A DNA stretch of 64,000 nucleotides from DASXHY01 sp036272195 (GTDB lineage Bacteria > Verrucomicrobiota > Verrucomicrobiia > Limisphaerales > DASXHY01): contig DATAZE010000007.1 of assembly GCA_036272195.1 (NCBI GenBank), forward strand, positions 48,683-112,682, given 5' to 3'. The position numbers were made by a program, and so were the translations under genes. Below are positions 40,193 to 49,600 of this stretch, in pieces (positions within the stretch are counted from its first letter, which is position 1; every line of letters begins with the position of its first letter). A model generated the notes under the pieces. That model had not been told where the DNA came from and did not search any database. It worked only from the letters and a program-made list of their open reading frames with translations.

Positions 40193-43057
40193 ATGAAGAT
40201 AAATTCCTACAAAATCCTGATGTCCTCGCTGATGATTCTCTTTGGCAGCATCATGGCCCGCGCGGACTACTCCTATTCCAACGCTGTCGTGGCGCTTAAC
40301 CCGGTGGCCTACTGGCCACTGGAGGAAACCAATCAGCCACCCAGCAACCTGGCCACCAATCTTGGCACGGTGGGTTCCCCCTATAACGGTTTTTACGGCA
40401 GCGGAGTGACCTTGGGTATCACTGGGGCATTGGTGGGAGACAGTGACGCCGCCGCCTCTTTTAATGGCGGCGCCGATGTGGTTGTTCCCTTCGGTTCGGC
40501 CGTGAGCAATAATGCGCCATTTTCGGTGGAAGTATGGGCTCAAGCCGGAAGTAATCCCACCGGGGCTGCCGTCGTGTCTGACGGTGAGTTCGGCACCCCA
40601 CGGTCGGGTTGGATCATTTACAACAACGTAGCTGGAGTTTGGACCTTCAGGCTCTACAACCAAAATGCCGCAAACACGTCCTTGAGCATCAGCGGCGGCG
40701 TTGCCGATGCCAACTGGCATCACATCGTGGGCGTTTACGACGGAACGAGCGGTTCCCTTTACATCGACGGTGTGTTGGCAGCTGGGCCAATTGCAACGAA
40801 TTATGTTCCGAACGTCGATGCCCCCCTGACCATTGGCGGTCGAAGTGATGGCGGCTTCCTTTACAACGGCAGCATCGATGAAGTGGCAATATATTCAAAT
40901 GCGCTTTCGGCATCAGATATTCTGGCACACTACCAAAACGGCACCAGCGCCACCCCCTCCCAATCCTACAGCTCCCTGGTTCTTGCCGCCAAACCGCAAT
41001 TCTATTATCGCCTGGATGGAACCGTTCCCGCTTCGACGGCGATAGCCACCAATTACGGGAGCATAGGCGCAACTGTCAACGGCACTTATCAACCCGGCTC
41101 AAAACCGGCGGCTGCGGGCCCAAATGGAATCGGATTTGGACGTGCCAGCTACGCCTGTAGCTTCAATGCAACCGCCGGCGGATATGTGGATTGCACAACG
41201 GATCCCAGCCTGGACATCACCGGCCCTATTACCGTGGTGGCGTGGGTCAAAGGCGCTCCCGCCGATACCGGCGCGCGATTCCAGGCGTTCCTCGGCCGAA
41301 GCGACAGTTCATGGCGCGCTGCTTTTGGCACGCCCGGCGTCGCACCCGACGGTACGGCGCGTTGGGCCGATGGCGGCAATCCGGATTGCGTCGGACAAAC
41401 ATTTATTAACGATGGCAACTGGCATTTCTTTGCCGGAGTCTATGACGGATCGGCCAACACGTTTGTCTATATTGACGGCGCGCCGGACGGAACAAATACC
41501 GCCGGCGGAGTTGGCGGCGACCCTGCCGCCCGCATGCTCATCGGCGGCGTGGGCGATTACATACCCAGCCGCCTGTTTAATGGCAGCGTTGCCCAGGTGG
41601 CCGTCTTCTCGACCGCTCTCAGCGCAGACCAGATTCAAACGCTCTATTATGCCGGAGAACTGTCTCCCACGATTACTCGCAAGCCGCAAAGTGTTGCGAT
41701 TGGCCTCGGCGGCGCGACAACGCTGAGTGCCGCAGCCACCGGCAATCCAACGCTTACTTATCACTGGTACCAGGGAACGACGCAATTGAGTGACGTCCCG
41801 GGAAATATTTCCGGGTCCACCTCGAACTCGCTGACAATTACGAACGCGCAACTCTCCAACGCCGGCAACTACACCTTCGTAGCCAACAACAGCTACGGTT
41901 CCAGCACCAGCGCAGTTGCCCTGGTCACAATCACGCCTTCGCCTGACATCGTTAAACAGCCGCGGTCCAATACAGTGGTGTATGCCGGCAATCAGGTTGC
42001 TCTCAATCTGGCTGCCATCGGCGCCACTCCACTCTCTTATCGATGGTACCAGGGGACATCAGCCATCGGCGGAGCGACTTCCACCAATCTGACGCTCACC
42101 GCCATTGCCGGCACCAATGCTTATTATTGCATCGTGACCAACATTTATGGTGCGACCACCAGCACCGTGGCAACGGTCATCGCGCAGAACTTCGTCCTGC
42201 CGCCGGGAGGATTCGTAGTCAACTTCGACGCTTATGACGGAGTCGCGGCTGACAATTTCGTCGGTCAGGGCGCCTACAGCGATACCGCCAACAACAACTG
42301 GAATCCCATCGGCGCTTCCGGGGCGGCGAGCGGCCTGGCGTTCAGTTCGGCCTCCAATCAGACACTCGTCACCGCGACCGCGATCTACGGGTTCAGTAAC
42401 ACTGGCATCGGCCAGGCGGGTGCGGCTCAGGCTAATGGAGATCCGTCGTGGCTTCTCTCCACGGAATATGCCGTGAACGGCGGCTCGCCGGGCATCGGCA
42501 CTTCCGGCTCGCCGGAGGGACAATTGACGATCAACAACCTGCCGCAAGGCACCTATACGGTATATCTCTATGGCCAGAACTATGATGCCACCAGAGGTAC
42601 CATCTTCAGCTTCGCCCCCGCCAATGGCGGAGTCGCGGACCAGGGGATGGACGCCACCGATCCGTCGTCGCAAGCCGGGTACAGCACCAGCGACAGCACT
42701 AGCTTTGTCGAAGGACAAACCTTTGTGTTCTTCACCAACGTCGTAGCTGATGCCACCGGCGCCATTACGATAAATTACGTTTACAACGGTCGGGATCCGC
42801 TCCTGCTCACGGGTGAAGCGCCCCTCGATGGCGTGCAGGTCATTTTGACCACCATTGCGGCCGTTCATCCGACCATGTCGATCCTGATGTCCGCAGGCAA
42901 ATCAGTCATCTCGTGGGCTCCGACCAATGGTGTGCTTCAGTGGTCCACCAATGTGGCGGGACCTTATAATGACATTCTGGGGGCGACCTCGCCCTATACC
43001 AACAGCGCGACCTTGCCGCCAACGCAGCAGTTCTTCCGCGTGCATGTCACGCCGTAA
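40193..43057 (+). CDS. Large secreted protein with two LamG and Ig-like domains
   Basis: 954 residues from ATG 40193. Signal peptide about 1-25 (ending SIMARA). Two LamG/concanavalin-like domains follow. The first is at about 35-255, starting ALNPVAYWPLEE and ending YNGSIDEVAIYSNALSASDI. The second is at about 270-485, with YYRLDG and LFNGSVAQVAVFSTALSADQI. Two Ig-like domains lie at about 490-655 (ITRKPQSVAIGLGGATTLSAAATG, NAGNYTFVANN). A beta-rich part and a C-terminal SWAPTNGVLQWSTN domain end the protein. It probably binds carbohydrate at the surface or outside the cell. An upstream in-frame extension to 40103 has no signal peptide and is rejected. Confidence 0.92.
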   Translation: MKINSYKILMSSLMILFGSIMARADYSYSNAVVALNPVAYWPLEETNQPPSNLATNLGTVGSPYNGFYGSGVTLGITGALVGDSDAAASFNGGADVVVPFGSAVSNNAPFSVEVWAQAGSNPTGAAVVSDGEFGTPRSGWIIYNNVAGVWTFRLYNQNAANTSLSISGGVADANWHHIVGVYDGTSGSLYIDGVLAAGPIATNYVPNVDAPLTIGGRSDGGFLYNGSIDEVAIYSNALSASDILAHYQNGTSATPSQSYSSLVLAAKPQFYYRLDGTVPASTAIATNYGSIGATVNGTYQPGSKPAAAGPNGIGFGRASYACSFNATAGGYVDCTTDPSLDITGPITVVAWVKGAPADTGARFQAFLGRSDSSWRAAFGTPGVAPDGTARWADGGNPDCVGQTFINDGNWHFFAGVYDGSANTFVYIDGAPDGTNTAGGVGGDPAARMLIGGVGDYIPSRLFNGSVAQVAVFSTALSADQIQTLYYAGELSPTITRKPQSVAIGLGGATTLSAAATGNPTLTYHWYQGTTQLSDVPGNISGSTSNSLTITNAQLSNAGNYTFVANNSYGSSTSAVALVTITPSPDIVKQPRSNTVVYAGNQVALNLAAIGATPLSYRWYQGTSAIGGATSTNLTLTAIAGTNAYYCIVTNIYGATTSTVATVIAQNFVLPPGGFVVNFDAYDGVAADNFVGQGAYSDTANNNWNPIGASGAASGLAFSSASNQTLVTATAIYGFSNTGIGQAGAAQANGDPSWLLSTEYAVNGGSPGIGTSGSPEGQLTINNLPQGTYTVYLYGQNYDATRGTIFSFAPANGGVADQGMDATDPSSQAGYSTSDSTSFVEGQTFVFFTNVVADATGAITINYVYNGRDPLLLTGEAPLDGVQVILTTIAAVHPTMSILMSAGKSVISWAPTNGVLQWSTNVAGPYNDILGATSPYTNSATLPPTQQFFRVHVTP

Positions 43058-43070
43058 AAAGATTCACACA

Positions 43071-43110
43071 CGAACGCCGCCGGTCTCCACCGGCGGCGTT
43101 CGCATTTTAA
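43071..43110 (+). terminator. Rho-independent terminator after the LamG protein gene
   Basis: A perfect 14-bp stem (43071-43084 with 43089-43102) has a four-base loop and is followed by CATTTTAA. It lies 13 bases after the stop codon. The T-tract is short. Confidence 0.85.
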
Positions 43111-43180
43111 TGGCATACGATTATTGTTCTGCGGTGTCGGCTGAAGAAGGCTGAATTTCAACCTATGGAAACCCGCCGAC

Positions 43181-43250
43181 TGGCGGAGCGCGGAGCATTG
43201 CTCCGCCAGCATTTCGGGCACCTCGCACGGAGCACTGCTCCGCGCTCCGT
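43181..43250. repeat. GCGGAGCGCGGAGCA inverted repeat
   Basis: GCGGAGCGCGGAGCATTGCT (from 43181) is mirrored by AGCACTGCTCCGCGCTCC (to about 43249). A 91-codon plus-strand frame across it is a translation of the repeat. Confidence 0.75.
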
Positions 43251-43268
43251 TCTGCAGGTAGAGCCGGG

Positions 43269-43564
43269 TCAAGTGAGCGGATCAGAAGAACTCGGAATCA
43301 TCGGACGGAATATGAGCAAATCGCCATGCGCGGCATACAAGACGAAAGACGAAAAGGAAATCAAATTTCGCCTGGAACTTCCTTCACAATTTTGGAGCCG
43401 GTATTCAGGAAGTGGCCGACAGAACTTGGCTGAGATTTAATCCGATCGGTGGCGTCCTCCACCTCAGATCGAAATCGCGTTTCGAGTCGTTCGGAAATTT
43501 CCCGATACTGTGCCGCGAAATTTTTGATTTCTCTCGGAAAGTCAGGGTGGTAAACAACCCTTAT
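43269..43564 (-). pseudogene. Degraded RelE/ParE-type toxin gene
   Basis: The minus-strand frame from about 43564 encodes RVVYHPDFPREIKNFAAQY, then ISERLETRFRSEVEDATDRI and FLNTGSKIVKEVPGEI, the layout of a RelE/ParE toxin N-terminal two thirds. A TGA then interrupts it. After a frame change the remaining C-terminus is readable as FVLYAAHGDLLIFRPMIPS, ending at a stop at 43269. No normal start codon is present (ATA at the expected place). Both lesions together indicate a dead gene. It lies 28 bases past the polA stop with no antitoxin alongside. Confidence 0.6.
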
Positions 43565-43592
43565 TTGAGAGCTTTGCGAAATTCGGTCTCGT

Positions 43593-46427
43593 TCAATGCG
43601 CCTCCAGCCACGTCTTCCCCACGCCCATCTCCACCTCAATCGGCACATCCAGCGCAATCGCCGTCTTCATCTTTTCCTCCACTAGGGGCAGCACTTCCTT
43701 TTCCTCACTTTTCACCAGGTCGAAGACGAGTTCATCATGCACCTGCAATAGCATTTTGGTTTTGAAACCCTGTTTGCCGAGTTCCGCGTGAATATTGATC
43801 ATGGCGATTTTGATCATATCCGCGGCGGTGCCCTGGACGGGCGCATTGATGGCGTTGCGTTCGGCGCTGCCGCGCACTGTGGCATTCGAGGAACGAATGT
43901 CGCGGATGTAACGCCGCCGACCGGTCACCGTTTCGACGTAACCATTTTTTCGCGCGAACTCCATAGTGTCGTCCATGTATTTGCGGATGCCGGAGAACTG
44001 CTTGAAATATTGATCGATGATTTCCGCTCCTTCACGTCGCGGAATGCGGAGCCGTTGCGCCAGGCCAAACGCCGAAATGCCGTACGCGATGCCGTAGTTA
44101 ACCATCTTCGCCTTACTCCGCATTTCCGGCGTCACGGCGTCGAGCGCGACGCCGTAAACTTTCGCGGCTGTGGCCGTGTGCACGTCCACGCCCGTGCGGA
44201 ACGCTTCCAGCAACCCCGCCTCGCGGCTCAGGCCAGCGATGATGCGCAATTCTATCTGCGAATAATCCGCGGAGAGCAGCCGATGCTTTTCATTCCGGGG
44301 AACGAACGCCTTGCGAATTTCCTGCCCGCGCTCGCTGCGAATCGGAATGTTCTGGAGATTCGGATTTTGCGAGTTCAAACGGCCCGTCGCGGTCGCCACT
44401 TGATTATATGTGGTGTGAACGCGGTTTGTTTTCGCCCAGATCGCCGTCGGCAACGCATCCGCGTAGGTCGATTTCAACTTGGACGCGGCGCGAAAATCCA
44501 GCAATTGCCGCACAACTTCATGATCCGGCGCGAGCGTGAGAAGGGTCTGCTCGTCCGTGGAATATTGGCCGGTTTTTGTTTTCTTCGGCGCCTCGCAAAT
44601 TTTCATCACCTCAAAAAGAATTTCGCCGAGCTGCCGCGGCGAATTGAGATTAAATTCGCGCCCCGCGGATTGGCAGATGGATTTTTGCAATTGCTCCATC
44701 TCACGCGAAAGCTGCGCCGCAAATTCCGAAAGCGCGGCGGAATCCACCTTGATGCCTTCGAACTCCATGTCGACGAGAACAGGAATCAGCGGCGATTCAA
44801 TTTCATAAAAAACCCGTTCCTGACTTTTTTCCTTCAGCAGCGGCTCGAGCACGCTACGCAATTGCAGCGCCACATCCGCAGCTTCCGTCGCGCGCTCGGC
44901 GATTTTTTCTGAAGCCACGTCGCCCAGGCTCAATTGCTCCTCTTTTTTCTCCCCCGCCGCCGCGCTCAGGCTGTAACCAAGATAGGCTTCAGATAAAAAA
45001 TCCAGCGTGTGCCGCATGTCCGGCTCGATGAGGCTGTGCGCCACCATCATGTCAAAAATTTTCCCACGCAGCGTTATGCCGCGCCATTTCAGCACGCTGG
45101 CAGCGAACTTTAAATGGTGGCCGACCTTCTCGATGGACTCGGACTCCAGCAACGCGCGAAATTCCTCCAGAATTTCCGCAGCTCCTTTCGCGTCCTCAGA
45201 CAACGGCACATAAAACCCCGCGTGCGGCTTAATCGAAAACGCCAAGCCGGCGAGCCGCGCATCTTTGGCCTCTTCGCCAGTCGTTTCCGCCTTGAAACAA
45301 AACGATGGCAACGCGCTCAGTGTTTTGATTAGTTTCGATCGCTGAGTGGCGGTGGAAACAATTTGGTAATCGTGTGGCACATCGGCGATTGACTTGAGAT
45401 TCGCTGCCGGTTGCTTGCTTGCTTCCTCCTCGTCCCGGCCCTTTCCCTCAGCAAGAAGGGGAAGCATTTCCGGCGCTGGATCCTTTTTGACGCGCTCCGA
45501 CTGTTCCGGCGCGAGGACCGCTGCCGGCTGCTGAAATCCCCTGCCCGCTTTGAAATCCTCGCCAAACAATCGTTTCCCAATTGAATTAAACTCAAACTCA
45601 ACCAGCAATTCCTTCACCTTTTCTTCGTCCGGCGGACGCAGCTTCAACGATTCCAATTCGTATTTACAAGGTGCGTCGCACATCAGCGTAACCAATTTTT
45701 TTGACAGCAACGCGGCGTCGCGATGATTCTCCAGATTTTCCTTCACGCGGCCCTTCAGTTCGCCGGTGCGCGCGAGCAGGTTTTCCACGCTGCCAAATTC
45801 CGCCACCAGTTTTGTCGCCGTTTTCTCGCCAATGCCGGGCACGCCGGGAACGTTGTCGACCGCATCACCCATCAATGCCAGCACGTCGATGACCTGCTCG
45901 GTGCGCTGGATTCCCCAGCGCTTTTGGATTTCCGGCACGCCCATGATTTCGACGCCGTCGCCCTGGCGTGAAGGCCGGTAAAGAAATGTGTTTTCATCCA
46001 CGAGTTGCCCGAAATCCTTATCCGGCGTGACCATGTAAGTTTGAAAACCGTCCTTCTCCGCGCGCCGCGCCAGCGTACCAATGATGTCATCCGCCTCGTA
46101 ACCGTCGCACTCAAGAAGCGGGACGCGAAACGCTTCCAGCATCCGCCGCACGTGGGGCAGCGCAGCGGACAAATCTTCTGGCATGGCTTGTCGTGTGGCT
46201 TTGTATTCAGGAAAAATGGTGTGGCGCGGCGTCGGCGCGTCCGTGTCGAATGCGACGGCAATGTGCGTCGGCTGCTGCTTGCTCAAAATTTCCAGGAGCG
46301 TTTGCGTGAAGCCGTAAAGAGCCGAAGTGTTCACGCCTTTGGACGTAAAAATAGGCCGGGCTATGAGCGCGAAGTGCGCGCGATAAACCAGCGCCATGCC
46401 GTCGAGAAGAAAAAGCCGTTTCGCCAT
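43593..46427 (-). CDS. polA: DNA polymerase I with degenerate proofreading domain
   Basis: 944 residues. The 5'-3' exonuclease domain is at about 1-290 (LFLLDGMALVYRAHFA, VTPDKDFGQLV, VDNVPGVPGIGEKTA). The 3'-5' exonuclease-like domain is at about 365-550. The polymerase domain carries motif A DYSQIELRIIAGLS (about 720), motif B KMVNYGIAYGISAFGLA and motif C QVHDELVFDL. In the middle domain the first metal ligand DxE reads KAE (K379-E381) and the second motif reads HHLKFAASVL with Ala instead of Asp, so proofreading is probably lost. It functions in Okazaki fragment maturation and repair. Start ATG 46427; the 55-codon extension upstream is repeat sequence. Confidence 0.97.
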   Translation of the reverse strand: MAKRLFLLDGMALVYRAHFALIARPIFTSKGVNTSALYGFTQTLLEILSKQQPTHIAVAFDTDAPTPRHTIFPEYKATRQAMPEDLSAALPHVRRMLEAFRVPLLECDGYEADDIIGTLARRAEKDGFQTYMVTPDKDFGQLVDENTFLYRPSRQGDGVEIMGVPEIQKRWGIQRTEQVIDVLALMGDAVDNVPGVPGIGEKTATKLVAEFGSVENLLARTGELKGRVKENLENHRDAALLSKKLVTLMCDAPCKYELESLKLRPPDEEKVKELLVEFEFNSIGKRLFGEDFKAGRGFQQPAAVLAPEQSERVKKDPAPEMLPLLAEGKGRDEEEASKQPAANLKSIADVPHDYQIVSTATQRSKLIKTLSALPSFCFKAETTGEEAKDARLAGLAFSIKPHAGFYVPLSEDAKGAAEILEEFRALLESESIEKVGHHLKFAASVLKWRGITLRGKIFDMMVAHSLIEPDMRHTLDFLSEAYLGYSLSAAAGEKKEEQLSLGDVASEKIAERATEAADVALQLRSVLEPLLKEKSQERVFYEIESPLIPVLVDMEFEGIKVDSAALSEFAAQLSREMEQLQKSICQSAGREFNLNSPRQLGEILFEVMKICEAPKKTKTGQYSTDEQTLLTLAPDHEVVRQLLDFRAASKLKSTYADALPTAIWAKTNRVHTTYNQVATATGRLNSQNPNLQNIPIRSERGQEIRKAFVPRNEKHRLLSADYSQIELRIIAGLSREAGLLEAFRTGVDVHTATAAKVYGVALDAVTPEMRSKAKMVNYGIAYGISAFGLAQRLRIPRREGAEIIDQYFKQFSGIRKYMDDTMEFARKNGYVETVTGRRRYIRDIRSSNATVRGSAERNAINAPVQGTAADMIKIAMINIHAELGKQGFKTKMLLQVHDELVFDLVKSEEKEVLPLVEEKMKTAIALDVPIEVEMGVGKTWLEAH

Positions 46428-46479
46428 GACCTCAAAGTAAACCAAATCCCGCGACAATGGCGCGCAGAAAATTTTTGTG

Positions 46480-46556
46480 GCGCAGGCTTTCCAGTCGCCC
46501 GTCGAAACACCGGACTCGAAAGTCCGGTAAACCCGCAGGCTGAAAGCCTGCGCTAC
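46480..46556. repeat. GCAGGCTGAAAGCCTGC / CCGGACTCGAAAGTCCGG hairpin block upstream of polA
   Basis: GCGCAGGCTTTCCAG (46481 on) and GCAGGCTGAAAGCCTGC (about 46535-46551) are related by inversion, and CCGGACTCGAAAGTCCGG (about 46511-46528) forms a palindrome between them. Confidence 0.75.
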
Positions 46557-46569
46557 ATCATCACTGCCC

Positions 46570-47751
46570 TTATTTCCCCAGCCATTTATCAATCATCAGC
46601 ACGCAGGCGTCATCGCATCCCGTCTCCGCATCGTTACCGGCGACATTCGTCGCGGCGATGACCACAAAATTCTTTTCCGGCGCGAGCCACATCACGATAT
46701 ACCACATCGTGTTCGAGCCATTGTGCATCAGCGCGGTTCCTCCCGCCCAATCACGATCCAGCACGATCCAGCCGCACGCATAATTTTCCCATTCATTGGT
46801 GGATTTCACCCCCGAAGGCGACGCGTGAAGCCGCGCCAGTGTTTCCGGTTTCAACAGGCCGTTGGTTCCATGCCCCAAATGCAACATCGCGAAGCGGGCC
46901 AGATCGTCGAGCGAACAATGGACGCGCCCGGCGGGAGCGATGGCCGGTGGATTGTCCGACTGCACAGCAACTGTGCCGAGAAGCTTATGCTGGTGGCCCC
47001 ATGGCTGATCCACTTCGTTCGGCGTGCCCGGCGGCCCGAATCCCGCGCTGTCCATATGCAGCGGCTTAAACAGTTTTTCGGTTATCAGTGACTCGTAATC
47101 GCGGCTGGTAATTTTCTCCAGCATCGCGCCGACGATTGCATAACCCTGGTTCGAATAAATCATTTTCGTTCCAGGCGCTGCGGCGGGCGGTTGAGCGAGG
47201 ACGGCTTCAATGAATTCGCGGCGCTGCTGCGTGGGTGTGCCTTTTTTCTCCCAGGCGCGTTTCCACGCGGTGGGCGGCGGTTCGCCGGGAACGCCGCCGC
47301 GATGATGCAACAATTGCTCCACAGTCACGCCTTGGTATTGTTTGTTCATTGTGCCCTTCAATTCCGGAAATACTTCAGCGATCGTCGTATCCCAATGCAA
47401 TTTGCCTTGCTCGATGAACATGGCCGCGAGCGTGGCCGTCATGGACTTGGTGCAGGAGCCGATGTGAAAAACGTCGTTCGTGGTCACGGGCGCGGGGTCG
47501 CCCAGCTTGCGAACGCCCACGGCCGCGCGGTCGCAAATTCGCCCGTTTTTCGCCACCACCACAGCCAGCGCCGGCAAATCATGTTTTTTGCGAATGGCTT
47601 CGAGCGATTGGTCTGCCGCGGCGGATGCCACAACGATGCCGGCCATGAGAACCGCGATTAGTGTAAAGACTGACAGGATTAATTTTCTCACAAAATTGAA
47701 CAGGGTTGAAGTTATGCCAGTGAAACGTCCCAAAGGCCAATTCAAATCCAT
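46570..47751 (-). CDS. Exported serine hydrolase of the beta-lactamase/penicillin-binding family
   Basis: 393 residues. A hydrophobic export segment is at about 22-47 (LILSVFTLIAVLMAGIVVASAAA). The class C beta-lactamase-like active site has S-x-x-K as SCTK (GSCTKSMTATLAAMF), the YxN motif as YSN (KMIYSNQGYAIVGAML), and a late HNG in TALMHNGSNTMWY in the KTG position. Family members are esterases, D-aminopeptidases or penicillin-binding proteins; true beta-lactamase action is not indicated. A GTG at 47691 (MRKLILSVF) would give a more typical signal peptide than ATG 47751. Confidence 0.9.
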   Translation of the reverse strand: MDLNWPLGRFTGITSTLFNFVRKLILSVFTLIAVLMAGIVVASAAADQSLEAIRKKHDLPALAVVVAKNGRICDRAAVGVRKLGDPAPVTTNDVFHIGSCTKSMTATLAAMFIEQGKLHWDTTIAEVFPELKGTMNKQYQGVTVEQLLHHRGGVPGEPPPTAWKRAWEKKGTPTQQRREFIEAVLAQPPAAAPGTKMIYSNQGYAIVGAMLEKITSRDYESLITEKLFKPLHMDSAGFGPPGTPNEVDQPWGHQHKLLGTVAVQSDNPPAIAPAGRVHCSLDDLARFAMLHLGHGTNGLLKPETLARLHASPSGVKSTNEWENYACGWIVLDRDWAGGTALMHNGSNTMWYIVMWLAPEKNFVVIAATNVAGNDAETGCDDACVLMIDKWLGK

Positions 47752-47822
47752 GCTGCGTCGGTCTGCGGTCTTTGCACTTTAAACTTTGCGTCATGGGGAA
47801 GCATCTGGTTAGTCTAATTCCC

Positions 47823-48872
47823 ATGAGGATCAAATGGCTCCAGGGGTACAAACTGCTTTCATTCTGCGCCGGTCTCATTGTGACGATGAGCAGATGCCTC
47901 GCCGATACGAATTCACTACCCCTGGAAGATTTTTTCAACCCGGGCCATTCAGCATCGGAATCGACGAACACCCCACCCCAACTGGAACTCAAAACGCCTC
48001 GCCACCGCGCGCCACTCGGTGAATCAACCGATCTCTCTCTGGAATTTAGAGGAAACTTCAAGGGGCTCTATGGCCATTACGAGCTTTGGGTGGATGGAGA
48101 AAAATACCCCGAAAATGGCCCGCGTTTTGTAAATACTCACGGGCGCTTTAATTGGATTCCCACCCAAACTGGAACCAATTCGCTGGTGGCCAAAGTAGTG
48201 TGCACCAACGGACAAATCATCGCTTCCTCTCCCGTCCTGATAAACGTTCTCCCCCTGAAGCACCCGGTGTTAAACTGGCTCGAAGGCCCACCCACACATT
48301 TGCTCCCCACCGATAAATTCGAACTGCGACTGGCAGCCACAAATACTGATGGTGAACTCGCAAACATTAGTATTTACAACGAAGATGCTTTTCAAACGTT
48401 CAGCACTAACAAAGCCGTACTGGATGTGCACCAAGCCCCGCTTCCACCCGGTCGCTATCTTTGCAGCGTGGCAGCAATCGATGACGACTTGATGGTAACT
48501 CGCTTTGAATTTACCTGCGAAGTGGAATGCCTCGAACGCACCGACCTCTCAACACCTTCTAAACTTACCGTTGAAGCCTCGGACGACGCTCTCCTTCGGT
48601 GGGCTGTTCCCGCAAATGCCCATCAAATTATGAGCACTCTCATCGAGCGCAAAAGCACTGCCTCCAACTCCTGGGACGTGGTCGGCATCGTCCCATCCCC
48701 CGCCACGGAGTGGCATGACGTACGTCTGAGAACCGACACCGCCTTCACCTATCGGATCGCATTTTTATCCGATGATTATCGCCGCAGCCCTTTCACTGCC
48801 GAATCAACTGCCATCACCCGACGTTACGACCGCAGGTCCGCTGCACCCGCGAAAATACCACCACCAAAATAA
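47823..48872 (+). CDS. Exported hypothetical protein with fibronectin-like beta segments
   Basis: About 350 residues. The signal peptide is MRIKWLQGYKLLSFCAGLIV followed by TMSRCLA. The mature protein is beta-rich. LKTPRHRAPLGESTDLSLEFRG, HYELWVDGEKY and LVAKVVCTNGQIIASSPVLINVLP look like Ig/cadherin-like strands. The C-terminal LTVEASDDALLRWAVPANA, then IERKSTASNSWDVVGIV and FTYRIAFLSDDYRRSP, resembles a fibronectin type III domain. No enzyme motif. Earlier starts (TTG 47772, ATG 47793) are possible. Confidence 0.75.
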   Translation: MRIKWLQGYKLLSFCAGLIVTMSRCLADTNSLPLEDFFNPGHSASESTNTPPQLELKTPRHRAPLGESTDLSLEFRGNFKGLYGHYELWVDGEKYPENGPRFVNTHGRFNWIPTQTGTNSLVAKVVCTNGQIIASSPVLINVLPLKHPVLNWLEGPPTHLLPTDKFELRLAATNTDGELANISIYNEDAFQTFSTNKAVLDVHQAPLPPGRYLCSVAAIDDDLMVTRFEFTCEVECLERTDLSTPSKLTVEASDDALLRWAVPANAHQIMSTLIERKSTASNSWDVVGIVPSPATEWHDVRLRTDTAFTYRIAFLSDDYRRSPFTAESTAITRRYDRRSAAPAKIPPPK

Positions 48873-48898
48873 AAAAGGGGCGCATTGGCATGCGCCCC
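48871..48898 (-). terminator. Terminator of the PepSY-like lipoprotein gene
   Basis: GGGGCGCA (48877-48884) pairs with TGCGCCCC (48891-48898), followed on the minus strand by six T. It lies between convergent stops and probably also slows plus-strand transcription. Confidence 0.88.
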
Positions 48899-48949
48899 GG
48901 TTGGGGAGAAGAATGAGACGCCGAAGCGGCGCCCCCTCCCGGTTAACAG

Positions 48950-49495
48950 TTATTTCTGAAGACCCTGGACCAAGGTACCGTCGTCCGCGACTTTGATGTT
49001 CGGATTCTTGCCAGTATCCTGGAACGACACTTCATAAATGGTCCGGCCGTTGTCGGTACTGCGCGAGATGTTCGCGATTTCGCTTTCAGGAGCATGCGCC
49101 TTGATGGTGGCCTGCACCTTTTCCGGCAACGCGCTGAATTGCGTTCCCACCGCGCCGGTCGGCGTCAGGGCTTTTTTCACGTCACTGACAATGCCGTTCT
49201 GCGTGGTCGGCATATCGCTGCTCAGGACGCGGCCATCTGCGTTCACGACCATGGTATTGTTATTGTTGTTGTCCGTGTTGCGGATCTGGACTTTGTAGGC
49301 ATCCATGCCGTTCTCTGTAGTTTTGGAAATACTGGTGATTTCACCATTCGGCGATTCAGAACGGACGGCTTTCTGCACTGTAGGCGGCAGGGAATTGAAG
49401 TCCTGCGACGCAGTTTCAACACTCTGATTGCAACCCGCCGCCAATCCTGCGGCGGTCATTAGCGTTACCAGGTATAATTTAATAGGCGTTTTCAT
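48950..49495 (-). CDS. Lipoprotein with two PepSY-like repeats
   Basis: 181 residues. The signal ends at a lipobox LAAGC (cysteine about residue 22), so the protein is membrane-anchored by lipid. Two similar halves follow, each with a FNSLPPTVQKAVRSESPNGEI / FSALPEKVQATIKAHAPESEI helix, then SKTTENGMDAYKVQI / SRSTDNGRTIYEVSF strands and an NADGRVL / ADDGTLV end. This is the PepSY-like fold seen in small periplasmic proteins; some inhibit peptidases, but a role here is not established. Confidence 0.88.
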   Translation of the reverse strand: MKTPIKLYLVTLMTAAGLAAGCNQSVETASQDFNSLPPTVQKAVRSESPNGEITSISKTTENGMDAYKVQIRNTDNNNNNTMVVNADGRVLSSDMPTTQNGIVSDVKKALTPTGAVGTQFSALPEKVQATIKAHAPESEIANISRSTDNGRTIYEVSFQDTGKNPNIKVADDGTLVQGLQK

Positions 49496-49600
49496 GCCTA
49501 TAACTTACGCCCCAGTTGCTTTTGGCCAATTAGGTGAGTTGCTACCGAATGATGGGGAATTTGCCGGGAACGGTTTCTCCGGCCATCAGGGAGATTTGAA

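Noticed and set aside
43165..43440. 91-codon plus-strand frame
   Set aside because: The first half is repeat sequence and the second half is antisense to a better supported toxin pseudogene.
46428..46592. 55-codon extension of DNA polymerase I
   Set aside because: It crosses hairpin repeats and the pol I exonuclease domain begins at MAKRLFLLDG (46427).
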